This document shows, piece after piece, positions 27,127 through 36,276 of a stretch of DNA of 64,000 bases. The stretch covers positions 1,050,502-1,114,501 of the forward strand of contig NZ_GL586311.1 of assembly GCF_000184945.1 (NCBI RefSeq), given 5' to 3'. Position 1 is the first letter of the stretch. The number at the start of each line of letters is the position of its first letter. A program made the translations under genes and the position numbers. The notes beneath the pieces were generated by a model. It worked only from the letters and a program-made list of their open reading frames with translations. It had not been told where the DNA came from and did not search any database. Source of the DNA: Segatella buccae ATCC 33574 (GTDB lineage: Bacteria; Bacteroidota; Bacteroidia; Bacteroidales; Bacteroidaceae).

Positions 27127-27321
27127 CTATATAGAGTCTTTCCCTTGTTCAGACCCCCATCCCCCTAACTTAGGGGGCATTAAACACTCGTCGACCATCT
27201 CGCCGGGCCGATAGGCCGGAATCTCGTGGAACTCACCGTCGACGAAGATAAGCGAACCGTTGCTTCCGAGCGTGATGATCTTGTCTTTGGTGATGTGTCC
27301 GATGCAACAAATGTCGTTCAT
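27127..27321 (-). pseudogene. Remnant of a PfkB-family sugar kinase gene
   Basis: A 64-codon frame beginning MNDICCIGHITKDKIIT, a typical N-terminus of a Bacteroidota PfkB-type kinase, runs directly into LIFVDGEFHEIPAYRPGEMVD, which resembles the region just before the catalytic GCGD motif near the C-terminus of such kinases. The roughly 200 residues between, including the GG substrate loop, are missing, and after MVDE the frame reads into repeat R3 (LMPPKLGGWG). A TATCTTTG box at 27343-27350 remains upstream. It looks like a gene reduced by an in-frame internal deletion and a 3' truncation. Confidence 0.6.
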
Positions 27322-27480
27322 GTTGAATATTGTAAAATCAGGCAAAGATACCACTAACCGCGCTAATGGCCAAATCTTCGTGGGCTTATTTCAAGACAGC
27401 AAGAGGTATGCGAAATTGTAATTTATATAAAATACTGTAAAAAAATAGGTGACTATCGAACAGGCTATGCTATTTTTGTC

Positions 27481-27488
27481 TATCTTTG
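27481..27488 (+). promoter_or_regulatory. -7 promoter box for ferritin
   Basis: TATCTTTG with a leader of about 75 nt. An overlapping TATTTTTG lies just upstream at 27471-27478. No Fur-box palindrome was recognised. Confidence 0.55.
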
Positions 27489-27568
27489 CAACATGTGACG
27501 GTCGGGACAGTAAGAGAGTTTTCCACGCCCATAGAACAAAAGAAGTATTATTTAAAAGTTAAAACATT

Positions 27569-28051
27569 ATGATTTCCAATTCATTACAAGACGCACTGAA
27601 CAAACAAATCGTTAGTGAGATTTATTCGGCAAATCTCTATCTTTCCATGTCTTTCTATTTCGAGAAAGAAGGCTTCGACGGCTTTTCCACGTGGATGAAG
27701 AAGCAGTCGGCCGAAGAGATGGATCATGCCTATCAGATGGCCAACTATCTCATCAAGCGCGGCGGAGAGGCCGTGGTGGGCCAGATTCCGGCCGTGAAGC
27801 AAACTTGGACGGCTCCACTCGATGCCTTTGAGGATGCCTACAAGCACGAGTGCCACATCAGCAGCCTCATCGACAAATTGCTCGACGAGGCCATCACCGA
27901 GGGCGACAAGGCCACCCAAGATTTCCTTTGGCAGTTTGTCCGCGAGCAGGTGGAGGAAGAGGCTACGGCCAGCGGCATCGTAGACCGCCTGAAGCGCATG
28001 GGCGACAGCGCCATCTTCAACCTCGACGAGCAGTATGGTCGCAGGGCCTAA
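27569..28051 (+). CDS. ftnA: Bacterial non-heme ferritin
   Basis: Iron-storage protein forming a 24-subunit shell with ferroxidase centres. 160 residues, the normal size. Ferroxidase and third-site ligands fall at the classic FtnA positions: E17, E50, H53, E94, Q127 and E130. The absence of an interface Met at the bacterioferritin position argues for non-heme ferritin. Monocistronic, with its own promoter and a strong hairpin at 28132-28166 downstream. Confidence 0.97.
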   Translation: MISNSLQDALNKQIVSEIYSANLYLSMSFYFEKEGFDGFSTWMKKQSAEEMDHAYQMANYLIKRGGEAVVGQIPAVKQTWTAPLDAFEDAYKHECHISSLIDKLLDEAITEGDKATQDFLWQFVREQVEEEATASGIVDRLKRMGDSAIFNLDEQYGRRA

Positions 28052-28131
28052 GCCCGGTGAGGGATTTCTACCAAGAGCCCGTCGCAGACTTTTAGGGCCT
28101 TTGTGAGACGGCTTGGTAGGCTGAAAACGAA

Positions 28132-28166
28132 AAACGGGAGACCGCCGCAAAGGCGGTCTCCCGTTT
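28132..28166. terminator. Bidirectional terminator between ferritin and the glycosidase-like gene
   Basis: AAACGGGAGACCGCC and GGCGGTCTCCCGTTT form a 15-bp stem with a 5-nt loop between two convergent genes. It is likely to stop transcription from both sides. Confidence 0.8.
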
Positions 28167-28230
28167 CTGTTGGTTATGGGGGTGATGTTCTTTGTCCTCT
28201 CGGGAAGCGGCCTTTTGTGCTCTGATGCAC

Positions 28231-30426
28231 TCATGGCATGGGCAGCAACCCCTCCCACCGCACGTCCCAGCCGTCGGGAAAACCGGGATTTCGGCCTTTG
28301 GCCCCATCCCATCCCGCAGCCATCATGGCTATGGCCGTGAGCAGTCCGCCGTTGCCCGGCAGGTAGATTCGGAGACGGTTGTCCTGATAGTTGTGTCCGT
28401 TGGCGAGGTAGGTGTTCTTCTGCCGGTTCATGAGCAGGGCATCGACGGCTTGTTCTTTCAGTCCGAGACGGGCGGCACACATGGCTGTCATGGGGTAGTC
28501 CCAGCCCCAGGTCTTCTGCCAGTTCCAGTTGTCCGCTATCCATCGGAAGGTCTTGTGCATCTTGGCCTTATCCACCAGTCGGCTGGCAGGCAACATGCCC
28601 AAGGCGCCGAGTGGCATGGGGTGGTCGCTGGCAAACCGGTCGATGCCTTTCGGATTGTCCGTTTGTTCGGCTCTTCCCGTGGGCAACGGTGCTGTCTCGG
28701 CCGTGAGGTAAACACCGTCTTGGTCGGCCAAAGGCGACAGGCGGGCGATGATGTCGTCCCACAATGGCTGTCTCTGCCGTCTCTGCCGCTCGCGCCATCG
28801 CTGTGCCGTGGTCAGCCCCCACTGCCAGTAGTTGAGTTCGAAAGGCGGATTCACCACCGAGTCGGCGTTGAGCGTCTCTTGGGCAGGAATACAGCCCCGC
28901 AGGATGTAGCGGCTGTGGCGGTTGTCGGGTTCGGCAAAGTCGGCCATGAAGTCGGCCGTCTCCTCCACCAGTCGGCCATATTTCTCCACCACCTGCTCCT
29001 TCTCTTCTGCTGTCGGTGCTGCCCGATAGAGCAGTTCGGCCAAATAGATAAGGTGGGGCTGCTGCCAGATGAGATAGGAGCCGACGTTGGAAGGAGCTTC
29101 GGTGGCCGACGGGTCGGTCATTTTCATCCATCTCACTCCCTTGAATCCCTGTCTGCGGGCTATCTCCCGAGCCATCGGCTCGGCCGTGGTATACCACGAC
29201 AGGCAGCGGTCGAGCAGTTCGGGGTGTCCCCAGAGGGCAAACGGCGCGAGGTGCCACCACGTCATTTCCAAGTGGAACTTGCCAAACCACGAGTTGTAGG
29301 TGAGTCCCGATTCCTGTGGGGGCGTGTTGCCCCCGTCGTTCACGGCCAACAGATATTGGCTGAGCACCACACGCCGTTCCAATTCACGGGCCCTTGAGTC
29401 GGGCACGCGTGAGAAGTCTACGATGCCCCCTTTGCTCCAGAATTGGTTCCAGTGGGCGGCTGCCTGTTGCTCCAAGGTCGTGAACGAGGTCGTTGCAGGC
29501 AGCAGTTTCCAGTGTCCTTGGCTTTTCGTAGGTGCCGGTTCCGTCTTGGGTTTCTCGGGCAGAAACTCCCATGCCAGCGTGAAGTCATTCTTCGGGGTGG
29601 TCAGACAGAGTTCGTTGAAATGCGGAATGGCCAACTTCACCCTGCCCGTCCAGGTGAACCGCACATAGTAGGTTGTGGTGTCAATGCTCACGGCAAGTGT
29701 CAGATTTCCCAACTCGTGGTTGGCTATCTCCATTCTGATGTTCGTCCCCGATGCCCAGTTGCATCCGTCGTCGGTATGCGCCCCCGTGGGGTAGGGCACC
29801 CGGAAGCGGAGCGTGCATCCCCCTTGGGCCTTGATGTTGGTCACAAACTTGTCGCGATGGGGCAGGCAGAATGTCTTTACGTCGTATGCTTTTCCCTCAT
29901 GGGTGAAGTGGCTTTTAATCTCCCCGTTCCATAAATCCAATAGTTGTTTGATGTTCTTGACCTCTTTCGGACTGTCGAACGAGAATCCCATACAGCCCAG
30001 ATGCAGGCGGTGGGGATTGGCACGGAAATAGTCGGAAGCCTCCTTCTGCCGGCCCGGTTGTCGGAACTGTACGGCATAAAGTTCATCCCCCCGGCCCCGA
30101 TGGAAGTTGTGGTCGGCGAGCGTTTCTTCCGGTCGGTAGCCTTCCGTGTTGGGAAAAGCGTGCCAGCCCCAGTCGCTCATGGTGCCGAGCGGTGTTCCGT
30201 TGCGGTAGTGCTCGGGGAAAGTCTGGAGTCCGGTGGCATCCACCGTGAGGGCTATGTGCCCGTTGCCCACGGTGAGTGCGGCCATCGTGTCGACCATTTG
30301 CACAAGAGGATTGTTGCGGCCTACGACAAGCCGGCGGTCGATACCGCTTTTCCCCGCTTTGGGGGAGGCGGCGGAAAGGGTTGCTGCCAGCAAAATGGCG
30401 GCAGTGATGAGCAGGTTTCGTTTCAT
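28231..30426 (-). CDS. Secreted glycoside-hydrolase-like protein with (alpha/alpha)6 barrel
   Basis: 731-residue protein with a signal peptide (MKRNLLITAAILLAATLSAA) and an N-terminal beta-rich region followed by a large helical catalytic-type region. Segments such as TPPQESGLTYNSWFGKFHLE, MTWWHLAPFALWGHPELLD and WGWDYPMTAMCAARLG resemble GH65/GH95-like barrels found in Bacteroidota polysaccharide utilisation. A Glu in FHLEMTWWH is a plausible catalytic acid. The substrate is unknown and no SusC/SusD genes adjoin it. The start at 30426 gives a clean signal peptide; 30444 is an alternative. Confidence 0.75.
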   Translation of the reverse strand: MKRNLLITAAILLAATLSAASPKAGKSGIDRRLVVGRNNPLVQMVDTMAALTVGNGHIALTVDATGLQTFPEHYRNGTPLGTMSDWGWHAFPNTEGYRPEETLADHNFHRGRGDELYAVQFRQPGRQKEASDYFRANPHRLHLGCMGFSFDSPKEVKNIKQLLDLWNGEIKSHFTHEGKAYDVKTFCLPHRDKFVTNIKAQGGCTLRFRVPYPTGAHTDDGCNWASGTNIRMEIANHELGNLTLAVSIDTTTYYVRFTWTGRVKLAIPHFNELCLTTPKNDFTLAWEFLPEKPKTEPAPTKSQGHWKLLPATTSFTTLEQQAAAHWNQFWSKGGIVDFSRVPDSRARELERRVVLSQYLLAVNDGGNTPPQESGLTYNSWFGKFHLEMTWWHLAPFALWGHPELLDRCLSWYTTAEPMAREIARRQGFKGVRWMKMTDPSATEAPSNVGSYLIWQQPHLIYLAELLYRAAPTAEEKEQVVEKYGRLVEETADFMADFAEPDNRHSRYILRGCIPAQETLNADSVVNPPFELNYWQWGLTTAQRWRERQRRQRQPLWDDIIARLSPLADQDGVYLTAETAPLPTGRAEQTDNPKGIDRFASDHPMPLGALGMLPASRLVDKAKMHKTFRWIADNWNWQKTWGWDYPMTAMCAARLGLKEQAVDALLMNRQKNTYLANGHNYQDNRLRIYLPGNGGLLTAIAMMAAGWDGAKGRNPGFPDGWDVRWEGLLPMP

Positions 30427-30461
30427 GGTTCGTTTGAAATGCATTTTATGAGATTTTGTGA

Positions 30462-30489
30462 CAAAGATAATAAAAAATATGTATCTTTG
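30462..30489. promoter_or_regulatory. Divergent promoters of the glycosidase-like gene and pdxK
   Basis: Minus-strand TATCTTTG at 30462-30469 and plus-strand TATCTTTG at 30482-30489, only 12 bp apart. The two polymerase footprints overlap, so the promoters may compete. Confidence 0.6.
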
Positions 30490-30510
30490 TACCCAAATTG
30501 TGAATGAAAG

Positions 30511-31329
30511 ATGAGTAAGAAACAAATTCTGCTAATCAACGATATGGCAGGCTACGGCAAGGTGGCCACGGCGGCGATGCTGCCGATACTTTCCTATTTT
30601 GGCCATCCCACCTACAATCTGCCCACAGCATTGGTTTCCAACACGCTCGATTATGGGAAGTTCAACATACTCGAGACCACCGACTATATCAAAGGGGTGT
30701 TTCCCGTATGGAAACAGCTTGGCTTCTCGTTCGATGCCATTGCCACCGGCTTCATCGCCTCCGAGCGTCAGGCTGCCATCATCTCCCGCTACTGCCGTGA
30801 ACAGGCAGCAAAGGGAGCCACCATCTTTGTGGATCCCATCATGGGAGATGAGGGCAAACTCTACAACGGTGTCACTCCGGCCACCATCAATTCCATGCGC
30901 GAGATGCTCGGCGTGGCTCATCTGTGCTATCCCAACTACACCGAAGCCTGCTATCTCACGGGCCGGAGCTATTCGCCCGATGGCGTTTCACGGGCCGAAG
31001 CCGAAAGCCTGCTCAACCATCTGTGTAAAATCGGGTCGCGCTCGGCACTTGTCACGAGCATTCCCGTGGACGGGCAACCGTCGGTGGCGGGCTACAATCA
31101 CGAGAGCGACACCTATTTCCTGCTGCCCTACGACGAGATTCCGGTACACTTCCCCGGTACGGGCGACATCTTTTCGGCTGTGCTTGTGGGCCATCTGCTT
31201 GATGACGAACCGCTCATGGAGAGCACCCGCAAGGCGATGGATGCCGTCTATCGCTTGATAGACCTCAACAAGGACAACGAAGACAAGAACGTCGGCATAC
31301 CGCTCGAACGCTATCTGAACATCATCTGA
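30511..31329 (+). CDS. pdxK: Pyridoxal/pyridoxamine kinase
   Basis: Salvage kinase that phosphorylates pyridoxal, pyridoxine or pyridoxamine. 272 residues of ribokinase fold: QILLINDMAGYGKVATAAM at the substrate site, FVDPIMGDEGKLY (ATP/Mg site) and the catalytic Asp in FPGTGDIFSAVL. Unlike the kinase-like regulator near pdxS, the catalytic GTGD motif here is intact. Together with pdxS/pdxT the organism has both de novo synthesis and salvage of B6. Confidence 0.9.
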   Translation: MSKKQILLINDMAGYGKVATAAMLPILSYFGHPTYNLPTALVSNTLDYGKFNILETTDYIKGVFPVWKQLGFSFDAIATGFIASERQAAIISRYCREQAAKGATIFVDPIMGDEGKLYNGVTPATINSMREMLGVAHLCYPNYTEACYLTGRSYSPDGVSRAEAESLLNHLCKIGSRSALVTSIPVDGQPSVAGYNHESDTYFLLPYDEIPVHFPGTGDIFSAVLVGHLLDDEPLMESTRKAMDAVYRLIDLNKDNEDKNVGIPLERYLNII

Positions 31330-31405
31330 CCCTCTGGCTCTGCGCACGGAGAGAGCGGTTCCGGCGTGGCAGAGCGAAGGCTGACATCGAACAAACCAAC
31401 TGACA

Positions 31406-33064
31406 ATGTATTGGGATTCCCTTTTTAACATACATTCGGCCGTGCAGGCCATCGTGGTGCTGTCGCTGATATGTGCACTGGGGCTGGCCTTGGGCAAACT
31501 CCATGTCAAAGGCATTTCGCTCGGTATTGCCTTTGTCTTCTTCATCGGCATTGTAGCCGGGCACTGCGGCCTGACCATCGACCGCGACATGCTCCTTTTT
31601 GCCGAGAGTTTCGGACTCACGGTGTTTGTCTACACGCTGGGCCTCTATGTGGGCCCCAACTTCTTCGGATCGCTGCGCCACGAGGGCATAGAACTCAATC
31701 TTTGGGGTCTCGGAGTGATTCTCTTGGGCACGGCAATGACCGTCGTTTTAGGTCTTCTTACCTCCGTAGGCCTTTCCGACATGGTGGGCATCCTCTGTGG
31801 AGCCACCACCAACACGCCTGCCCTCGGTGCAGCCCAACAGGCTCTTGAGCATCTCGGTCTTCCGAGTGGCAGTGTGGCCTTGGCTTGTGCCGTCACCTAC
31901 CCGTTGGGTGTGGTGGGTGTCATTCTGGCTATGATGCTCATGCGGCGGTTTTTTGTCAAGCCTGCCGACCTCATGGTGCGTGGCAACGGGGCCGAAGACC
32001 ACACCTACGTGGGACAGTTTCGGGTGGTCAATCCGGCTCTCGACGGTAAGACCATAGCCGCCATCTCGATGATGACCCACCGCAAGTTCATCATGTCGCG
32101 CGTGTGGCGCGACGGCAATGTTATTGTCCCGGAAGCCGATACTGTCATGAACACGGGCGATAATGTGCTCGTGGTGTGCAACAAGGAGGAGGTGGATGCC
32201 ATGGAACTGCTGTTCGGCGAGAAAGTGGAAAAAGACTGGAACCGCGACCAGGTGGACTGGAATGCCATCGACTCGAAGGTGGAGAGCCGTGTCATTGTGC
32301 TCACCAAGCCTGTGCTCAATGGCAAATATCTCGGACAACTTCAGTTGCGCAACACCTATGGAGTGAACGTGAGCCGGGTGATTCGCGGCGACATCAAACT
32401 CTTGGCTACCGACGATTTGCGCCTGCAATATGGCGACCGGCTGACCGTAGTGGGCGAACCCAACGATGTGGAACATGTGGAAAACTTCCTCGGTAATGCC
32501 GTGCGCACGCTCAACGAGCCCAACCTCGGAGCCATCTTCTTCGGTATGCTGCTCGGTTTGGCCATCGGCACCATTCCCATCGATATTCCCGGCATGACCA
32601 TTCCCGTGAGACTGGGCATTGCCGGCGGTCCCATCGTGATGGGTATTGTGGTGGGAGCATTGGGCCCACGCGTACATTTCATATCCTATATGACCCGCAG
32701 TGCCGGTCTCATGTTGCGCAAACTCGGTCTTTCGCTCTATTTGGCTTGCTTGGGACTCGATGCCGGCGGCCAGTTCTTCGAGACCATCTTCCGTCCTGAA
32801 GGGCTTCTGTGGGTAGGGTTGGGCTTCCTGCTCACGTTCCTGCCGATACTCTTTGTAGGTATCATAGCACTGAAAACCAAGAAGTTTGACTATGGCACCA
32901 TTTGTGGCATCCTTTGTGGAAGCATGGCCAACCCTATGGCCTTGGGTTATGCCAACGACACCTTGGAGGGCGAAACAGCCAGCATCAGCTATGCCACGGT
33001 CTATCCTTTGGGTATGTTCATCCGTGTGGTCATCGCCCAAGTGCTGGTCATGTTCCTTGCCTGA
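31406..33064 (+). CDS. AspT/YidE-type transporter with two TrkA-C domains
   Basis: 552-residue member of the aspartate-alanine exchanger (AAE) family. It has two blocks of membrane helices (about 1-165 and 385-552), each carrying an AspT-YidE-YbjL duplication motif, separated by two cytosolic RCK/TrkA-C domains (about 195-280 and 290-370; for example GDNVLVVCNKEEVDAMELLF and YGDRLTVVGEPNDVEHVENF). Glycine-rich GATTNTPALGAAQQAL and CGSMANPMALGYAND are typical pore motifs. The substrate is not determined. The gene is the last before the mobile element insertion. Confidence 0.85.
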   Translation: MYWDSLFNIHSAVQAIVVLSLICALGLALGKLHVKGISLGIAFVFFIGIVAGHCGLTIDRDMLLFAESFGLTVFVYTLGLYVGPNFFGSLRHEGIELNLWGLGVILLGTAMTVVLGLLTSVGLSDMVGILCGATTNTPALGAAQQALEHLGLPSGSVALACAVTYPLGVVGVILAMMLMRRFFVKPADLMVRGNGAEDHTYVGQFRVVNPALDGKTIAAISMMTHRKFIMSRVWRDGNVIVPEADTVMNTGDNVLVVCNKEEVDAMELLFGEKVEKDWNRDQVDWNAIDSKVESRVIVLTKPVLNGKYLGQLQLRNTYGVNVSRVIRGDIKLLATDDLRLQYGDRLTVVGEPNDVEHVENFLGNAVRTLNEPNLGAIFFGMLLGLAIGTIPIDIPGMTIPVRLGIAGGPIVMGIVVGALGPRVHFISYMTRSAGLMLRKLGLSLYLACLGLDAGGQFFETIFRPEGLLWVGLGFLLTFLPILFVGIIALKTKKFDYGTICGILCGSMANPMALGYANDTLEGETASISYATVYPLGMFIRVVIAQVLVMFLA

Positions 33065-33184
33065 TGGTTGGAGGAGGATTTTCGGCACATTGTTTCCTTG
33101 TTTCCCTTACGGGACTGTGGGTATTTGACAGGACGGAAATGGATATATGTATCGGTCGCACACTGACGGAAAATCGGTGAAAGC

Positions 33185-33372
33185 TATCTCTGCAAACTAC
33201 CGGATGGTGGTGAATAATATCAACAAAAACGCATCCGACAAAATCCTCCAACCAGAACGGGAGGGAAGCTTCTGATTACCCGAAAAGCGCATCGATTTTT
33301 CCATTCCGGCTCTCCGGACTTGCAAAAGGGCCACACTTGAAAGCCGAAAGGGCCGTAGTTGCATCGCAACTA
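33185..33372 (-). repeat. Left half of dispersed repeat R4, interrupted by the mobile element
   Basis: Read on the minus strand this segment continues where 50092-50280 stops, and the two together align with R2. Landmarks are GCAACTACGGCCCTTTCGG, GCTTTCAAGTGTGGCCC, TTGCAAGTCCGGAGAGCC and TTTTTGTTGATATT. 33065-33185 has no supported gene. Confidence 0.75.
33359..33372 (+). other. attL core
   Basis: TTGCATCGCAACTA. With the outer sequence it is the left arm of a 13-bp palindrome (GGGCCGTAGTTGC) whose right arm is found at attR. Confidence 0.75.
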
Positions 33373-33495
33373 ATCAACGAAAATGAAGAAATATCGAAGT
33401 TGGTGTAAACTGACTGATAATGAGCAGGAAACGAAATAATTTGCATAGAAGTGCTCTTTTCAAAAAGAGTTATAATATGCAGATTTAGGCAGAAG

Positions 33496-33560
33496 TTCAG
33501 TTACCAGAGCGTTACCCGATTTTGCCATAGGTAACGATGGAGTAATATTCGGTAACTGAA
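33496..33560. promoter_or_regulatory. Nested inverted repeats at the element left end (possible integrase arm sites)
   Basis: TTCAGTTACC (33496-33505) pairs with GGTAACTGAA (33551-33560), and inside it CGTTACC (33510-33516) pairs with GGTAACG (33530-33536). GGTAAC copies also cluster at the right end (49918, 50010 and 50035). A TAATTTTG box at about 33632-33639 could be the integrase promoter. Confidence 0.6.
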
Positions 33561-33658
33561 TTATTTTTACTCGTGTGGCTGTTGCTGCGGTCGGCAGTTT
33601 TCTGCATAAGAGAGAAACGCTTTGAAATTGGTAATTTTGCCACAAAACATCAAAGCGT

Positions 33659-34888
33659 ATGAAAACAGAAAAAATGAAGGTGTTGCTCTACCTCAAAAAG
33701 AGCGGTCTGGACAAGTCGGGCAAGGCTCCGATTATGGGACGGATAACCATTGGGCGTTCCATCGCACAGTTCAGTTGCAAGCTCTCCTGCAATCCTGACT
33801 TGTGGAATCCCCGTGAGAGCAGAATGGACGGAAAAAGTCGTGAGGCGGTGGAAGTGAATGGCAGGTTGGAGAATTTGCTGCTGTCCATTCAGTCAGCCTA
33901 TCAGTCTTTGCTTGCAAGAGGTTGCCCATTTGACGCAACCGATGTGAAGAAACAGTTTCAAGGAAGTGTGCAGACACGGTGCATGCTCATCGAAAGACTT
34001 GATATGCTCATAAAGGAGAAAGAAAGTCATGTCGGTGTAGACATCAGAAAAGAGTCAATGGCAAACTATCACTCCACGAGAATCCACTTGCAGGAGTTCA
34101 TCCAAAAGAAGTATAAGGTTTCTGACTTAGCCCTCTCACAACTGACAGAGAACTTCATCCATGAGTTTCAGCAGTACTTCTTAGGGGAGTGTGGATTTCA
34201 GGAAAGCTCATTCTACAATGTCGCCACCCATTTGAAGACGGTATGCAGGCTGGCTTACCGTGAGGGATTGGCAGACATCCTGCTTTTCGACAAAGTCAAA
34301 ATCAGCAAGGGTAACAAGAAACTCCCCAAAGCACTTGACAGAGGGGCATTTGAGAAGTTAAAGACTCTCCACTTGGAGGACTTGGAGGAGGAAATGGAAA
34401 CGGCAAGGGATATTTTCCTCTTTGCCTGTTATACGGGTGCTGCATATTGTGATTTGATGGAACTGGACAAGTCCCATCTTGTGCGTGATGACGAGGGTAG
34501 CCTTTGGCTGAAGTTCAACCGCCAAAAAACAGGTGTGCCTTGTCGTGTCAAACTGCTGCCTGAAGCCATATGGCTGATGGAGAAGCTCCACAGCGATGAA
34601 AGGGAAACATTGCTCCCTTTCATGGGATATGCCACTTACCAATCTTATTTGAAAGCCCTGCGGCTTCGTGCTGGCATCTCGTTTCCTTTTACCACACATA
34701 CAGCAAGGCACACATTTGCCACGCTCATCACGCTTGAACAGGGTGTGCCTATTGAAACGGTAAGCAAGATGCTGGGGCATTCCAACGTGAGCATGACCGA
34801 GCGTTATGCAAAGGTAACACCGCGGAAACTCTTTGAGGAATTTGACCGTTTCCTTTCTTTCACTGAAGATATGCAGTTGGCTATCTGA
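33659..34888 (+). CDS. Tyrosine site-specific recombinase (integrase 1)
   Basis: 409-residue integrase of the Bacteroidota tyrosine recombinase group: arm-binding N-terminal domain (about 1-100), SAM-like core-binding domain (about 105-210), catalytic domain (about 220-405). Catalytic boxes seen are a Lys near RQKTGVPCRVKLLP, HTARHTFATL, LGHSNVSMTERYAKV with the nucleophile Tyr. The first catalytic Arg position (box I) reads YTGAAYCDLMEL and lacks the usual Arg after TG, as in several Bacteroides integrases. It lies next to attL, as expected for the integrase of the element. Confidence 0.92.
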   Translation: MKTEKMKVLLYLKKSGLDKSGKAPIMGRITIGRSIAQFSCKLSCNPDLWNPRESRMDGKSREAVEVNGRLENLLLSIQSAYQSLLARGCPFDATDVKKQFQGSVQTRCMLIERLDMLIKEKESHVGVDIRKESMANYHSTRIHLQEFIQKKYKVSDLALSQLTENFIHEFQQYFLGECGFQESSFYNVATHLKTVCRLAYREGLADILLFDKVKISKGNKKLPKALDRGAFEKLKTLHLEDLEEEMETARDIFLFACYTGAAYCDLMELDKSHLVRDDEGSLWLKFNRQKTGVPCRVKLLPEAIWLMEKLHSDERETLLPFMGYATYQSYLKALRLRAGISFPFTTHTARHTFATLITLEQGVPIETVSKMLGHSNVSMTERYAKVTPRKLFEEFDRFLSFTEDMQLAI

Positions 34889-34962
34889 CCATTTCTTTCA
34901 TTCAACATTGTTTTATCGTTAAATAAAACATGAACAATTCAATCAAGACCATTATGAGAAGT

Positions 34963-36276
34963 ACATTCAAGATACTGTTCTATATTAACAGACAGAAAAC
35001 AAAGGCAGACTGCAATACCGCCATTCTCTGCCGTATCACCATCGACGGAAAGAACACAGCCATTACCACAGGCGAAGAGTGCCATCCTGTCGAGTGGAAC
35101 ACCAAGCAGGGTTTGACAACCAACAAGAAGACAAACCAAAGAATCAAAGAATTCAGGGATTTGGTGGAAAAGACCTATCGGGACATTCTTGTAAAGGATG
35201 GAGTGGTAAGTGTGGAGCTTATCAAGAACCGCTTACAGGGTATTGCCACCAATCCGACCACGCTCCTTGCCATGAGCTGGGCGGAACTCCAAACAGTCAA
35301 GGAAAGTGTTGGCAGATCAAGGGCAGAGGGAACTTACCTGAATTTGTTTTATTCTGACAGAAATCTCCGTGAATTTGTAGAAAACAAAGGAGTACAAGAC
35401 ATATCCATCGGAACAATTACAGAGGACTTGTTCGAGGAATACCGTTTCTTTCTCAAAAAGCGTGGACTGAAAGCATCCACCATCAACAGCAACCTCTGCT
35501 GGCTGAGCCGACTGATGTTCCGTGCGGTCAGCAAGAGGATTATCCGCTGCAATCCGTTTGAGAATACCAAGTATGAGAAAGAGGAAAAGAAGATACGCTT
35601 TCTGCAAAAGAGCGATGTGATGAAACTTATGGCAATGAAGATGAACGACAAGGAAGCGGAGCTGGCAAGACTGATGTTTGTCTTTTCATGCTTCACAGGC
35701 TTGGCTATCTCAGACATGGAGAATTTAGAAAACAAGCATATCCAAACGACAGCGGACGAACAGATGTATATAAGAAAGGAACGTCAGAAGACCAAGGTTG
35801 AGTTCATCGTGCCGTTACATCCCATAGCGGAAGCCATCATCAGTCATTGCCAGAAAGAGCAGGAAAGAAGTGAAGAATATCTGCTGGTGAAAGAAAAAGG
35901 GGATCACCTTGTCTTTCACCGTGATTGCAGCCGCAGTGTCATGGATGCCAAACTGAGTATTGTGGGAAAGGCTTGCGGTATCTGCCAAAGACTTTCCTTC
36001 CACATGGCAAGACATACATTCGGCACGATGAGCCTAAGCGCAGGTATTCCCATTGAGAGCATAGCCAAGATGATGGGGCATGCCTCCATATCAAGCACTC
36101 AAGTTTATGCGCAGGTGACGGACAAAAAGATATCAGAGGATATGGACAGACTCATCGCCAAACATCAGGAAAAGAACAAAGAGGATGATAAGGTAACGGT
36201 AAAGGAAACTATTACCATAGGTACAATGGCTATTGCCAACACAGGCAGAAACAAAAGCATGGAGGAAACGGCATGA
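34963..36276 (+). CDS. Tyrosine site-specific recombinase (integrase 2)
   Basis: 437-residue second recombinase, 74 bp after the first. The same three-domain plan is seen: N-terminal arm domain (FKILFYINRQKTKADC), core-binding domain (about 110-200) and catalytic domain with FTGLAISDMENL, KTKVEFIVPLH, MARHTFGTMS and MMGHASISSTQVYAQV carrying the nucleophile Tyr. Box I again lacks the Arg. The start at 34963 is preferred to 34930 because it opens directly with the arm domain. Both may act together in integration or excision. Its stop overlaps the next gene by 4 bp. Confidence 0.9.
   Translation, partial: TFKILFYINRQKTKADCNTAILCRITIDGKNTAITTGEECHPVEWNTKQGLTTNKKTNQRIKEFRDLVEKTYRDILVKDGVVSVELIKNRLQGIATNPTTLLAMSWAELQTVKESVGRSRAEGTYLNLFYSDRNLREFVENKGVQDISIGTITEDLFEEYRFFLKKRGLKASTINSNLCWLSRLMFRAVSKRIIRCNPFENTKYEKEEKKIRFLQKSDVMKLMAMKMNDKEAELARLMFVFSCFTGLAISDMENLENKHIQTTADEQMYIRKERQKTKVEFIVPLHPIAEAIISHCQKEQERSEEYLLVKEKGDHLVFHRDCSRSVMDAKLSIVGKACGICQRLSFHMARHTFGTMSLSAGIPIESIAKMMGHASISSTQVYAQVTDKKISEDMDRLIAKHQEKNKEDDKVTVKETITIGTMAIANTGRNKSMEETA

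Larger units (their letters stand above)
26795..27187 (+). repeat. Dispersed noncoding repeat, copy R3
   Basis: Occupies most of the gap after the TrmH-like gene and matches R1 block by block: promoter plus terminator hairpin (26803-26871), CCCCCTAAATGGGG block, AGCCC/GGGCT arms, AAATCGATGGGGCGGATGA, GTGTAAGGCTTTTT, TTTAATAGTTC and CCCCCTAACTTAGGGGG. Its right edge runs into and replaces the 3' end of a sugar-kinase gene remnant (27127-27321). 26660-26795 shows nothing recognisable. Confidence 0.8.
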
